A stretch of DNA of 64,000 nt from Rhododendron vialii (taxonomy: Eukaryota > Streptophyta > Magnoliopsida > Ericales > Ericaceae): contig NC_080565.1 in the NCBI RefSeq assembly GCF_030253575.1, forward strand, positions 2,170,501-2,234,500. Direction: 5' to 3'. Below, in pieces: positions 1-12,340 of the stretch. Position numbers and translations under genes: made by a program. Numbering within the stretch: the first letter of the stretch is position 1; each line of letters begins with the position of its first letter. Under the pieces are notes generated by a model. It saw only the letters and a list, made by a program, of their open reading frames with translations. It was not told where the DNA came from and ran no database searches.

Positions 1-739
1 TTCAAATAGCACACTCAAAACTCAATAATACCCAAGTTTTCCTCCAAAATTTTGAATATTAATTCTTTAACATTATCCAAATATATTCAACATTTGTCTT
101 ATTTTAAAGATATTGTTAATGCTTTTTTAATGGTATTAGTTTTGTCAATATTGGATCACAACGTTAAAAGTTATACATTTTCTATTGTGCAAGTGTATAT
201 GAAGAAAATTCTTCATTTTGAAGAAATTAAATGAAATATGGTTGGAGAGGTGGAATTCTTCATTTTGAAGATTTGAAGCATTAATGCTCTAAAAGGATGG
301 AGATTTGAAGCATTAATGCTCTAAAAGGACGGTGGTTAGATGTGGACAATATCTGGCGATGGTTTTAGGTTAGTGCAGTGGTAATCGAGGATGAGAACGG
401 CCGGTCATACAAAAAATTGAGGATGACAACTTTGATGGTTTACTCACTAACTTATCGCATGTACACAATATTGGCAAAAATAGCGTTGATGTTTACTGGT
501 TTAGATATGTGTAGTGCAAAAGGGTAAATCAGTCATTACAAAACGTCCATTAACTTTCTAACCATTTGAGGTCTGCCAAGGGTGCACTGTTATTTTCCAA
601 ATGCATGTGGAGGGCAGATCTGCAGTAAAACTAAACCTCAGGCGTGTTATTGGAATTTACCCTTGTTTGAATTACCATGAAGCTCGGGCTATGATGCTCC
701 TAAAATCATTTTTTCCTTATTCTGTTGTCATTAACGTAG
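1..739. other. intergenic, no gene recognised
   Basis: I see no convincing coding region here; the short open frames lack recognisable domains and good gene context. The only structure is a 32-bp direct repeat in two adjacent copies (269-300 and 301-332, core agcattaatgctctaaaagg). The stretch ends at the target duplication TTAACGTAG (731-739) of the following MITE. Confidence 0.5.
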
Positions 740-1062
740 AAGGCCACTATTCGCAGCCCTGTATTTTCTCTCTTAGCCCACTATATTTCGGTAAATGATT
801 GTTGAAAATCATACATAATATTTCGGTAAATAACTGTTGAAAACAAGATTATATTTTGGTAACTACATGTCAAAAATATGTTCAACTTTCGGTAAGCAAC
901 TGCCGAACATACATTTTTGGTAAATAGCTGTTAAAAAAAATATTATATTTCGGTAATTGTATGCTGAAAATGTATCTCAATTTCGGTAACTAACTGTCGA
1001 GTATAATTGAAAATTTTTAATGGGCTAAGGGAGAAAATACGGTGCTGCGAATAGTCGCTCCC
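740..1062. mobile_element. Mutator-like MITE (family 1), 323 bp
   Basis: The element has inverted ends: the left reads ccactattcgcagccctg, and the right end, reverse-complemented, reads cgactattcgcagcaccg. Both continue into a block resembling tattttctccctTAGCCC. It is flanked by a perfect 9-bp duplication, TTAACGTAG, at 731-739 and 1063-1071, the size typical of Mutator-superfamily elements. The interior has no coding capacity. It is a run of TTCGGTAA-type motifs spaced about 33 bp apart. A second complete copy lies at 35786-36105, and related ends bound the large element at 1085-19197. Confidence 0.8.
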
Positions 1063-1440
1063 TTAACGTAGTAAGTATTTGCAAGGGGGCAACTATTCGC
1101 AACCTTCTATTTTCTCCCTTAGCCCGTTAAAATTTTTCAATTAATTACAACATGACCCCCTAATACAAAATGACCTACTTGTCTTTATACATATACATGA
1201 AATGACCTACATACCCTTTTGACCAAAACCCTAAATTTTCTTTTTCCCCCTTCTCCCTCAAAAATCAGAGTCATTCACGTTTAAAAAAAAACACACACAC
1301 ACCAGTCGACTGTCAATTGTTCTTGATCTTCTCTTCTCCTCTCTCTCTCAAGCTCTCTTTCTTCTTCATCTTCATCCTCTCTTTTCTCCTCTCTCTCAAA
1401 TTTTTCAATGGAGAAGGAGCAATAGCCAAATATTGTATCA

Positions 1441-1596
1441 ATGGAAGGTTCGAATCCTTCCATTGAAAAAAAAATTGACTCATTTCTAGGTTTGAATTTT
1501 GAAATTGAAATGGAATCAAATTCTATTGGCAACTATATGATGGCTGAAAAGGAGAGAGATACTGTGATGGACATTGTGAGGAAGCCGCGCAAGGAG
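1441..1596 (+). pseudogene. first exon of a MULE-type gene (remnant)
   Basis: This 52-codon open segment starts at ATG and runs to a strong 5' splice site (AAGGAG|GTAAGT) at 1596/1597. It is rich in Glu, Lys and Asn and has no recognised domain. Its phase (0) matches the next candidate exon, at 14587, on the far side of the gypsy fossil. Two upstream in-frame or near-frame ATGs lie in a CT-rich leader (1330-1400). I read it as the 5' exon of the gene the MULE once carried. The call rests on position, splice signals and phase, not on family similarity. Confidence 0.35.
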
Positions 1597-2108
1597 GTAA
1601 GTTTTCCCATTCACAATGGCATCTACTTTGTTATGGTTGTTGTTGTACAGTGTTGTCAGATTTACAAAATTTTAAACCAGTTTTTTGGTGTTTCAGGTCC
1701 GAATAAATTAAGTAATTTCGGTAGTTAACCACTGTAAAATATTAACATACTCGACAGTTGGTTACCGAAATTGAGATACATTTTCAGCATTCAATTATCG
1801 TATATGTATTTTTTTTTTTTGTTATACTAAAGTTCGGCAGTTAATTACTGATATGTATATGAATTTCTGACATGTAGTTACCGAAATATAATCATGTTTT
1901 CAACAGCTATTTACCGAAATGTATGTAGGATTTTCTTATATAGTATAGTTCAGCAGTTGGTTACCGAATTTTGTACATATTTTCGATAAGAAGTTACCGA
2001 AATATAATCTTGTTTTCAACAGCTGTTTACCGAAATGTATGTAGGATTTTCGTATATAGTATAGTTCGGCAGTTGGTTACCGAATTTTGTGCATATTTTT
2101 GACATGTA

Positions 2109-4117
2109 TGTGGGCAGCATGCCCGGAAAAAGGGGCGGATCAATGAGCGCGTTTTTTTGGCAGACGAGCGCTCAATTCAGAGTCACCATTTGGGTTTGAA
2201 GGTCCGACACCCAAGGAACCGAACTTGAAATGCTTGTTGCGCTGTTTGATTTGAAAAAGGTGAAGGCACCAGTCCGTCATAACCATATCTGGGTTCGGGA
2301 GCCAGGTTACGAGAAAGGAAGGGTTTTATGGCACTCCTCTCGCCCAATCCGGAGATCGGTCTCTACTTAAGCATTTGCGAAAACGTTTGCGATTCTGTTT
2401 GATGAATCGATTCTTTAGCCAATTAGGGGCGGGGGAATAATTTAATGGGGATTAAAGCAGTAACATGTTTGCAGAATGTGATAAATAACATGCATGGATG
2501 AAATATTGAAAAATAAATGAGATAAAATCCAAAACTACGATCGGATATCAAAACAGTCTGCCTTTGTATGAATTTGACACAAACAATAGCCAACTTGCAT
2601 GCATGGATCTACGTGCGTGCAAGCCAACCATCGCGCGACAAACCCATACAATTGCGCACGAGTTGATATCCTTGCAACATGTTGTTTTTTATCCCCTTCC
2701 GGGCTCTAGAAGGACCAGTGCATACCCAGGACAAACCAAGCAGTTTATAGGCAATTAATATACACAGTTCTAAGCACTTTAAAAGCTAAAAAGCCCTACA
2801 ATTTAACAAAACACCCTATAAACAGTGTGGGGACAAAATTATGGCCTAAAACCAAACTACCCGTGCAAGGCCACTCACTGGTCAGAGGCGCTCTGGCGCT
2901 CGAGTGTGGCGCTCCAGCGCGCGATGGTCGCGCGATGGTGCGCGATTGTCGCGCCCTGGCGCAACCAGACCAGTGTTTGGTTTGTATGTTTATGGGTTCT
3001 GGGATAGATCCAGAATGATCCCAGGGGTACTCCATAATAGCAGAAACTCATATTGAACTTAGATAACAAATCTAACAAAGGAAAGCAGTAAACTGGCTAT
3101 TTACATACTCATAGTGATCTATACAAAGTAAAGCATAAAACAATAGGACACCAATCCCCCCGCGGACCATTGCGCTCAGCAACGGAGTGTCGCGCGCTGA
3201 TTCCTACCATGACAATTTTTGAAACCTTGCCAGCTTTAGGACTAGGACTAGTATTGATTACCAGCCTTGGCCCTGCCAGCCCCCCTCATGAATCAGAACA
3301 AAAAATAGTAGGCATGTTATTCCTTTGATTTTTGAGTTTGAAAGGTGTTTGAGCTTTGAGGTTGAAAATAGGATTTGTGGTGTTTGTTTGAGTATTTTAA
3401 GGAATGTGAAATTGGATGAAAAGCACTAGAGCCTTTGTGCTTGCTCTTTTGAATTTTTGTAACCCTTTGGAAGCTTGGAATTTTGTAACCCTTTGGAAAA
3501 CTTGAACCCTTGGTGTATGGATATTCTAACCCTTCATGTATCAATTTTTTTTGAACCCTTAAAATGGATGAGCAAATGGGGTATTTATAGGGAGAGAGGG
3601 AGGTAGATATGGGCTGCAAAGAGAGGGATTCAACCAGTCCACGAGGCTGGCTGAGGTTGCATTGGTGGCCAAGTTTTCACCTCAAGAAAAGTTGGTGGGA
3701 ACAATTATTGCGCTCTGGCGCGCGATGGAGTCAATCCGGCATGCGAGGGTTGCGCCCGGGCGCGATGGCCAATGGTCAAACTTTGACTGTTGACCACCAC
3801 CTGGCAATTTGACCAGCGCGCGATGGTCGTGGAACAGCGCGCGCGTGTACCACCTACTCACTTGTTGGTCAACGGTCAAGCTTTGACCATTGACCAACAC
3901 CTGTCAAGTTGATCTGCGCGCGCAAGCTCTCAACCAACGCGTGCCAGTATGGTTTTTGGCTTTTGAAATGGCTTAGGATTAGGCTAAGTTCAAGGGTTTT
4001 GCAAACATTCAAAGCTCAAACACTTATCATTCTCGAGGTGTTCTTGATCCATTTCATCATTGAGGAATCAAAAACCAAAAGTAAACTAATCTGGAAGCCC
4101 AGATTAGGGTGTTTACA
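2109..4117 (-). repeat. 3' LTR of the gypsy fossil
   Basis: This 2009-bp repeat is colinear with 12341-14372. On the plus strand it begins TGTGGGCAGC and ends GTTTACA, so it has the expected TG...CA ends. It includes stretches rich in GCGC (2880-2960, 3700-3910), which stand out against the AT-rich background. On the minus strand it is preceded by the purine-rich tract. Confidence 0.85.
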
Positions 4118-4639
4118 GTAGCCCTTCTTTGACGGCACTTGAAGCACCATTGACTTGGTACAAGTAACATCAAAGATTTCTAGACACCCCTCAAGGCAAT
4201 TCAGAACAAAGCATACTAGCAAAGTAGACAAGTAATCTTAAGGAACCTGATTGGTGGAATGGACGGGCGGTCCATTGCCAGGGATGGAAGTAGAAGTGGA
4301 CGAGTGGATTGCCGCTTGTTGATCGAATTTGAACAGGACAAGCTGTCGCTGCAGATTTAGACGGTACAGGCCATCATTGCTGGGGCAAAGCATTCCAACA
4401 AACACGGATAGGTCGCGTCAGGCAGGTTGAATTCCATATGTTGGGAATCAGAGCCAATCTCCTTATCAAAGACCATCCGAGACAGAGCAATAAGGCTACT
4501 GGAAGATGCGCATGAAGCTAGACTGATGTAGAGGTAGTTGTTTGGGGCAGGCTGAGGCGAAAGTTGCGAATAGGTGGACCATCGAACCATATTCTGATCG
4601 TTGTAAATAATATGGCTGAACATCGCTGAATGACTAAGA
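4118..4639 (-). other. gypsy fossil: 3' internal region and purine-rich tract
   Basis: Immediately inside the left LTR, the minus strand reads AAAGAAGGGCTAC, a plausible polypurine tract for plus-strand priming. The rest has no recognised coding content and leads into the tandem array. Confidence 0.5.
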
Positions 4640-5240
4640 CATCGTTGAATGGACTGAGATAGACGACGTGGCTGATTGTCATCATTGAATGGACTGAGAC
4701 AGGCGATGTGGCTGATCGTCGTTGAAGATATGGCTGACCATCAAGAATGACTGAATCGGACGATATGGCTAACCGTCGTTGATGATATGGCTAACCATCG
4801 GGAATGACTAAGTCAGACGATATGGCTGACCGTCGTTGATGATGTGGCTGACCATCGGGAATGACTGAGTCGGACGATATGGCTGACCGTCGTTGATGAT
4901 ATGCCTGACCATCGGGAATGACTGAGTCGGACGATATGGCTGACCGTGGTTGATGATATGCCTGACCATCGAAAATGACTGAGTCAGACGATATGGCTGA
5001 CCGTCATTGATGATATGGCTGACCATCAGGAATGACTGAGTCGGACGATATGGCTGACCGTCGTTGATGATATGGCTGACCATCGAGAATGACTGAGTCG
5101 GACGATATGGCTAACCGTTGTTGATGATGTGGCTAACCATCGGGAATAACAGAGTCGGACGATATAGCTGACCGTCGTTGATGATATGACTGACCATTGG
5201 GAATGACTGAGTCGGACGATATGGCTGACCGTCATTGATT
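4640..5240. repeat. 57-bp tandem repeat array inside the gypsy fossil
   Basis: About ten diverged head-to-tail copies of a 57-bp unit (core gactgagtcggacgatatgg, then ctgaccgtcgttgatgatatg). For example, the same phase recurs at 4861 and 4918. Because 57 is divisible by three, open frames run through the array and give repeated peptides; I regard these as a by-product. The place, between the internal region and the 3' LTR, fits the satellite-like arrays known in Tat/Ogre elements. Confidence 0.85.
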
Positions 5241-5559
5241 GTGCCATTGATAATTGGATAGGATAGGACCGGCTGTCTTTGATTTGGTTCCGCAGGAGAT
5301 TACATAACAGCCCTTTGGTAAACAAATTGCATGATGGCTACCATTCTGGCATAACTCCCACAAACTGGCCACCTTCCTGTTTTCAACAGTTGATATGCAC
5401 AATATGCAAAGATGTGTACTAACAAAATGCACAAATTGAAAATGCAGACTCTAGCTAAGGGCGGCTCCTAGGAGGACAACAATGCTTAAGGACTATCACT
5501 GAGCCCTAGTACTTTACTGCCTTTGTTTCTGAGATACGAACCCAGACATAGAGGCATTG
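5241..5559. other. gypsy fossil internal sequence, non-coding
   Basis: I recognise no gene here. The segment links the tandem array to the nested solo-LTR-like insertion. It ends with CATTG (5555-5559), the left target duplication of that insertion. Confidence 0.4.
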
Positions 5560-5771
5560 TGTAGAGACCCGAAATTTTTTTTAATTTTTGAAATGTGTAT
5601 TAAATGCCCAATTGGAAGAATATAGTTTATTAGGTGATTATTTGAATTGAGGACGAGAGTGAAAGAATAGAAACTAGAGGGAGTATGAGTGATATAAAAG
5701 ATATAGTAGTATAAATAGGGTGTGTGTGGTGTAAGAGATGATTTCATCTCCTTGTATCTCTCTCTCCCTCA

Positions 5772-5810
<39 letters not shown>

Positions 5811-7922
5811 ACAAGACTCCACTCCATCTCTCAAATACTCCAAGAATCAACCACCCTTCAGCCTTCCGATCGTGTCCTTGAGCTCGAAAATCCTCGGGTT
5901 AAGCTTGGATCGAAGCTTTGAAGTTTGTAGAGGCTAGGGCTTGTCCAAATCGCTTGGATCTTGGTTATTGTCGTAAGGTAGGGACTTATTTACCTCTTTT
6001 ATGTGTTTATATGTTGATTTGATGCAAGAATCGATCATTGATTGTCTCCCTTAGTTCATTCAAAAGCTGTTCGAAATCTGCAGAAATCGCCTGAAATCGC
6101 CCAGGGATCGATCCCCAAGCATGAAGGATCAATCCCTCACTTCAAAACTGGATTTTTCCCTATGGGGATCGATCCCCATGAGAGGAGGGATCAATCCCTC
6201 CCCTTTCTGAAAATTCTGCTCACTTTCTAGGTTTCAGCCCAACTTCAAATGACCATAACTTCTTCGTCCAATGTTCATTTCATGCAAATTTTATATTGAT
6301 TCGAAGGTATTGAAGTCAGCTTTCATTTTCCACTATAATCACTTTAAATCTCTTAGTACACAGAAAGTTATGACCTTCTGAATAGAGGTGTGTCAGTCTA
6401 CCGATGTCTGTGGTTATTCCTAAGGTTATTCTTGTTCCGTGTTATGATTCCCTATATGATTAGAACATGTTTAAATCACTCTTGAGCATGATTTCTTATG
6501 TTCTAATGACTCGTTATTTGATCTCGTCCCTTAGCACTCATTAGAGCATAATATCAATGACGTTGGTTAGGGAAATGTACCGTAAGGTCAATAAGAGTAC
6601 TATGGGCTATAAGGGATAAAGTGGTGAGTGTTATGGGAAGACATGAGTTTTTCTAGTGATCCGATGGGTAGTGTTGTCACTCGTGCCTCGTCTTGTTGAG
6701 CTTCCTAAGTTCCTTTGGCACTTTTTCGATAAGATTCTTGTTTAGAACCTAGCGGATGGTGTGTCATGGAGTCATTTGTGGGTACGGTACGTGACGAAGG
6801 GCATCGTGATATACTTAGAAGAATAACGTGATCTTAAGGTATTTATTAATGTACGATGTGACAACTTGACTATTAGTGTTATGTAGAACGAGGGGTGAGT
6901 CGAGATAAAGAGTTTGGAAACATTTCCAAAACGGAAATATGAGTTAATATGTGAACAACCTACTTAACATCAATATCTCTCTCCTATACTTGAAATTAGA
7001 CTCATTGAAATGCGTAGGATGAATGTGAAATGGATGTACGGAGTCACGAGTACCCGGAATGTGCTGTGGGTATATGGGGCCCAAAAACCCAGAACGTGAA
7101 ATGGATATACAGGGTCACGAGCACTTGGAACGTATTGTGGGTATATGGGGCCCTAAGACCCGAAAAGTTTCTTAAGTTTACTATTTGATGAGTCAATGAA
7201 CAATGAGCTACTTGGACTCGTGTTGGAGATCTCTGGGAGACGTACGGGGTTCTCAAGACCTGGAATGTAAGTCCTTTAACACGGTAATCCTCGTAGTGTT
7301 ATACGGTAACGCAAGGGGTGGAGATACCGATGGTGGAGATTGGCGATCGTGAGTCGTGTCGAGATTGTTAGAGTTGTCAATGTCTTGTGAATTGGTTGGC
7401 ATATTGTGATAATAGCAAGTCCTAGAATGATTATCTTGAATGTTTGGCTCATCCTTGAGTCGATTGTATTTCGTTGTTGAGCTATATCCCCTTATTTTTC
7501 TTCTCTTGCCCTTATCATCATATTTATACTTAGAATTGGTAAAGATTTTCCTACTGGGCTAGTGTAAATCAACCTAATCTTTCTTTTCAGGTTCAAATGC
7601 GGGGCAATAGATTACATGCATCGTGTGCTTGACAGTGAAAGACTTTTGGAAGCGGACATTATCAGTTATTACATCATCTTTGTAAAAAATTCATTTTGTT
7701 AAAGATGGTCTTATAATTAATTACTCTTGAATCATCTTTTGACTAAAGTTTGTAGTATTCTAAATGTGTTAGTACTTGTGCCAAAGTTGTAATTATCTAA
7801 ACATGGGGACTTGATTTGTAATTTAAGATAGGTGGGAACTCTTTTGGGTAATATGTAAGATATGCGAGGCTCTTCTATTAAAAATGTATTATTTAATTAT
7901 GTTGAAAATTGAGGGCGTGACA
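5560..7922. mobile_element. solo-LTR-like insertion, 2.36 kb (fossil)
   Basis: The sequence begins TGTAGAGACCCG and ends GGGCGTGACA (TG...CA), and it is flanked by a perfect 5-bp duplication, CATTG (5555-5559 and 7923-7927). No internal retroelement coding sequence is seen. A TATA-like box (tataaatag, about 5710) followed by a CT microsatellite (5775-5807) would fit an LTR promoter. The simplest reading is a solo LTR of a second LTR-retrotransposon family that landed inside the gypsy element, so it is younger than its host. A non-autonomous element that lacks coding sequence is the alternative. Confidence 0.7.
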
Positions 7923-10205
7923 CATTGAGTGGGTCGGCGTGCCCAATTGACATTTTGCGGCGACATTGGCCCTGCGCGCCCTTTCTTCGATGCTTGGGCA
8001 GACGTGCCTCAGATATATGCTTTGCTTAGTCTTGGACCGACATGCTCTTGCCTTTAACGAGCTTCCACAGCTTGTGGGTTACAGATACTAGGGTAGCAAT
8101 GTAAAAATTGTATTTTTTCAGTTTATTGACATATAAATCATACGCTAATATCTAATTTGCATTGACAAGCAAACTAAGTCAACACAGACACACATATATA
8201 TATATATAGACTCGCCTAGCTCGAACAACAAGGGAGAAAGAGCCCCAGGATTCAACACGAACCCTTAGACGCATTGAAAATAATGAAATTTTGGACATTG
8301 AACGCGCCAAAACTCACAATAGCCCTTCAAACACGTGAAACTGATGCTTATGTAAGGTCAAATAGATGTACGTCGACCTGTACGAACAAACAAAACTGAG
8401 AAAAACATCCCAAAACAACAATGGATTGAAAAAAAACTAGAAAAATGCCACAAAGATGGACATAAGACGCAGATAAAGACACATATAGACCCGAACTGAA
8501 ACCAACACCCCCGTGCAGTCATATTAGGTCTGCACGGTATGGAAAAAAACTTGGCAAAAACCCCTTGAACAGGACTCGAAGGCAGTAGCTGACCGCCATT
8601 GTTTGTTGCTCGAATTGAATACGTGCGCATGGAACAAGCACGCGTGAGTATCGAACTAGCACGCGTGACTACAAAGCTGCTGTAGCTGCTCAAACTAGAC
8701 TTCGCTAAACTTAGAATAAACTATGAGCCATTAGGTCTCACCAGCATTTCATTCTATTTTTTATGCTTAAAATCTTTTAAGGCTTTTGCTCAGCTTTGAA
8801 ATTGTAATAGTAGTTTGAAATAAAATTGAAAAACAAAAGGTTTTTCCCCTTTCTGTAAGGATGAAGCTTGTCTTCTTCTCGACCAAGGTGATGCACCAAA
8901 GCCTTGGATCAAATTAGTAGATTGTAACCGAGTCTCAAAGAGAGACTGCCTACGTATCCCACATTCTGGGGAATCAAGTCAAAACATAGTTCAGACCAAG
9001 GTTCACTCGAGTATTTTGCCTCACCTTTTACGCTCTAACTTTTGCCTAGAACGGCCCATTCGGGTCTTCGGCCTAGCGAGCTTTCAAATATTGCCTTTAA
9101 TTTTGCCCAGACCGCCTTCATAGGTTTTTGGTCTAGCAGGCGGCTCTAACTTTTACTTGGAACTACCCACCTTGGGGTTTTCAGTCCAACGAGCTTCTCT
9201 CAAGGAAAAGTAGTACTTGAATTGATCCAAGTTGACCAATGTATTGAATTTGTTACCGTCGAGGTAGACGACCTTTGGCCGCAGCCCCAGATAAAATAGC
9301 TTTGATAACGCAAGGTCCAATGCACTTTGGCTGAGATGCCTTGGTCCGGGCCATTTTTGAATGTTCTGACTTGTGCTTGGCGGAACGCTGTTCCTGCAAA
9401 TTTGAACATGATATGAGGCGCTGGACCTTCTGAACTTTGCTTTACATGGTTTGGCATTCAGTAGCAAAGGGATTTAATGTTTCTTTATCTCGGGATCAAC
9501 GCCGGGCGTGCCTTTTGAAAGACCCTGCCAATATGTCAATGAACTTTTCCAACCTGTCTAACCGGGCACAATGCTCCTTTGGGATAGTGTTGAACCAATT
9601 TGAACTATTCGAGAGTCTACCTCATCTTTCAAGTTTATTTGAATCTTCAATTAATAGGCTAAGCATGCCTTTCGTCTTCCCTTTCGGCGAGGGAACACAT
9701 TTCCTTGGGGATGACCCCATCGAAATCTATCCCTTCATCGTCAGGGTCGACATAATTTATTCAAAAGCCAGCAAAGTACTTAGAAGCAAGATAATTCATA
9801 TCATAAGAAAGCTCCTCGGGATTGCCAAGTACAGCAAAAGACTCAAATTGACAATAGAAGCTACGACATGGAAGGCCAAGAGGCACAACCTCCGACTCAG
9901 AGCTAGACTTAGACGACTTGACAGACACTGTGTCAGACTCAGACTCAGATGTGTCAATGCAAAATAGACGCAATTTGAAAATGCAACTTTTATAGTTACC
10001 CTTAGTTTCCTCATAGAGAAGAGGAATCTAGAGGATATCAGGCCCAAGCAACAGCACTTCGGCTTCCTCAGCTTTTTTGACCAAACCTACTCGATACTCC
10101 CATGAATAAATGACTTCAGCTCGTCAGTCCGCTCCTTTGTAAGCTCTTCATTACTGTCAATCTAAGTGTCAACAGTGAAGACCTCAATTGTCCAACCTAC
10201 AGCCA
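7923..10205. other. gypsy fossil internal region, no domain recognised
   Basis: This is the continuation of the internal region of the gypsy fossil. The open frames are short and show no reverse transcriptase, RNase H or integrase motif that I can recognise. Confidence 0.45.
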
Positions 10206-11088
10206 TCATGTTAATCTCCGGTTCGAACGGGATGGATACGATCGGATTGGGTTGGCCTTCTGGAACGATATAGTGGCTAGGGTTGAATATGGTGAAGCTA
10301 GGGTTGATTTGAGTGGAGGTGATAGATATCTAACCAACCAGAGGGTCAGAGTTGTGTTGAGGCAAGGAGTTGAAAATGGCGTTGGGCTTTGGTGGAACTT
10401 GAACTGTGCCATTGTCAATGAGATCTTGAATCTCATGTCACAAGCGAAAACAGACATTGGTGAAATGGCCAGGCATTTGGTGGAAAGCACAATAGGCGTT
10501 AAGGTTGCAGCCAACAGATAGGACTTTTGGTAAGGGAGTTGGGGTCAAAGGTTTGAGATGCCCTGACTTGACAAGTTTTTCCATCACTGCGGATAGAGAT
10601 GCCTCGAAGACAGAGAAACTCCGAGGTTGGTTTTGACGGGTTTTGTGACTGGGACGAAGGTTAGCGGAACCTTTGCTTGATTTACAACTGCATTGCGTTA
10701 CACCATCGAAAGAATGCACTCTTTTGCCTTTGAGGTTGATTTCATCACTGTGGATGTCTCCCTCTTCGGCATTGGCTTTGAAAAAGGATCCAGCATCCTC
10801 TTTCGGTTGAGTTCCAGCCTCATGAAATTCCGTCAGGTCTTTGAACATGTCTGCCAAGCATAGCTTAATTCCAACCGCTGGAGGGTGGTAGGCTTGAGAA
10901 GATTCTTTGGCTAGCCACATATCCGGTTGCGAGGCTATAGAGGTAAAGAGGTTAACCAGACCTTGGCCGAGAGTCATCTGTCTGTCCATTTTGTGACCCA
11001 TTTCTTCTACAGTCTTTTTCAACTTAGCCAGCTCAATTTGTGCCGCCATTTCAGATTTGAAAGTGACAGTGAAATAGCCCCGGCACAC
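10206..11088 (-). pseudogene. gag-like remnant of the gypsy fossil
   Basis: The minus-strand reading resembles the gag region of plant Ty3/gypsy elements. It contains a knuckle-like Cys/His cluster (CAFHQMPGHFTNVC) of the kind that follows the capsid domain, and a Lys/Ser-rich linker before it. Its place, close to the right-hand (5') LTR, is right for gag. It is degenerate and is treated as a fossil. Confidence 0.65.
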
Positions 11089-12319
11089 GTTCCCAAGTAG
11101 GTTTGGCTCTTCCCTTCAGTGAGATGGCCTAGAGCTTTAGACAACAAAGTAAACGAGAACTCAGTGAGGTTCCTGCAGCAATTAGAATGTAATGCACATG
11201 TTGCCATCGTCGGTGTCCTCCTAGACTCTACAACTAAAGACGAGTCTATCTCATGATGTTCGGACGCTACCAGAATCCTCCGAAATCTTTTCGAGGGTGT
11301 ATCCCTTGAATAGATCGACTGATCCTAAGAGATGTCAAAACAAACTAAGCCTTTGTCTATTCCGTTTTTGAAGTTTTCACTTGGAATTCAGGACAACTCG
11401 GTATTGATGACATGACACCTTAACTTTGAACGTCGCAGTGTATAGAGATTTCACACTTCAACCTGGGTAGTGGCAGTGACACGACATCCATACTTTATGG
11501 TTCCTTATTTTCGGTTGAAACTTCAATCGGGCATGAGCCAAGGACTTAAAAAGGTTTGATTTTCCAAAAGTCTCACTGATCTAAGGACTTTGAAAATTAG
11601 CAACATGCACCATCAAGATGCATGACTCTTCATCGGGCCATGGCAGCGTTCTAATAAGCATAAGACAGACTTGAAAGAGAGACAACCTAAAAGCCGCCCT
11701 AAACATGCTCCTACGCAAAACGGTATGTATGTACAGTGCATGCGATAAGAAAAGCAGTAACACGTAGATAGTATATGGGGTTAAATGCAAGTAAATCTTA
11801 CCCTGCAGGTACCTGTCCTAGTTTGGAGAGTGCTAGTGCTTTGTATATGCAAAGGCTGGTTTTGGCTTGTAACGGGTTCCTCGGACTAAAGCCAAGATAT
11901 ACCTCCCGCTGCCCGCATAACTGCAGAGCAACAATCAAACGGTAGAATGACTCATCATCGTCGAAGGTTGTTGGTCATTCGGGGTCCCCGAGCTCCGGTA
12001 AACCGTGTCGGATTGCCAAAACGATCCAACGAGGCTTATCCCACATCGATGCATATGAAGATGCCAAAGAATTTGATTAATGGAACAGAATCGTAAATTC
12101 GCAAATGTCTTTTCAAATTTGGCTCTCTTTATTAACCAATACTTAGAAGAAACTACGCGAGAGAATAGTCAAAGATGCCCCAGTCAGGATGGCCGGACAT
12201 GGGGTCCTGTTAAATCACCAATCTTTTCTTTAGCAGCGCGAAGCTCACTATTTTGATAGACTTTTGTGGGATTGTTATCAAATGTATTAAAATCTAAGTA
12301 TAGACCAATATTGATTCGA
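11089..12319 (-). other. gypsy fossil 5' untranslated region
   Basis: This is the segment between the primer-binding site and the gag-like remnant. No gene is recognised. Confidence 0.45.
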
Positions 12320-12337
12320 TTCCCAACAGAGTCGCCA
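12320..12337 (-). other. primer-binding-site-like sequence of the gypsy fossil
   Basis: On the minus strand, three bases inside the 5' LTR, the sequence reads TGGCGACTCTGTTGGGAA. It starts with TGG, as expected for pairing to the CCA end of a tRNA. TGGCGACTC-type sites are usual in plant Tat/Ogre-like elements. I have not assigned the tRNA. The site fixes the element's orientation as minus. Confidence 0.65.
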
Positions 12338-12340
12338 TTG

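Noticed and set aside
4808-5325. Open frames with repeated peptides across the 57-bp array, as a repeat-protein gene or a CRISPR-like array
   Set aside because: The unit length is a multiple of three, so any frame stays open. Copies are adjacent without unique spacers, and they lie in the non-coding 3' part of an LTR element.
9437-9967. 176-residue plus-strand open frame
   Set aside because: It lies inside the gypsy internal region on the opposite strand to the element, has no recognised domain, and ends in a low-complexity Arg/Leu run.
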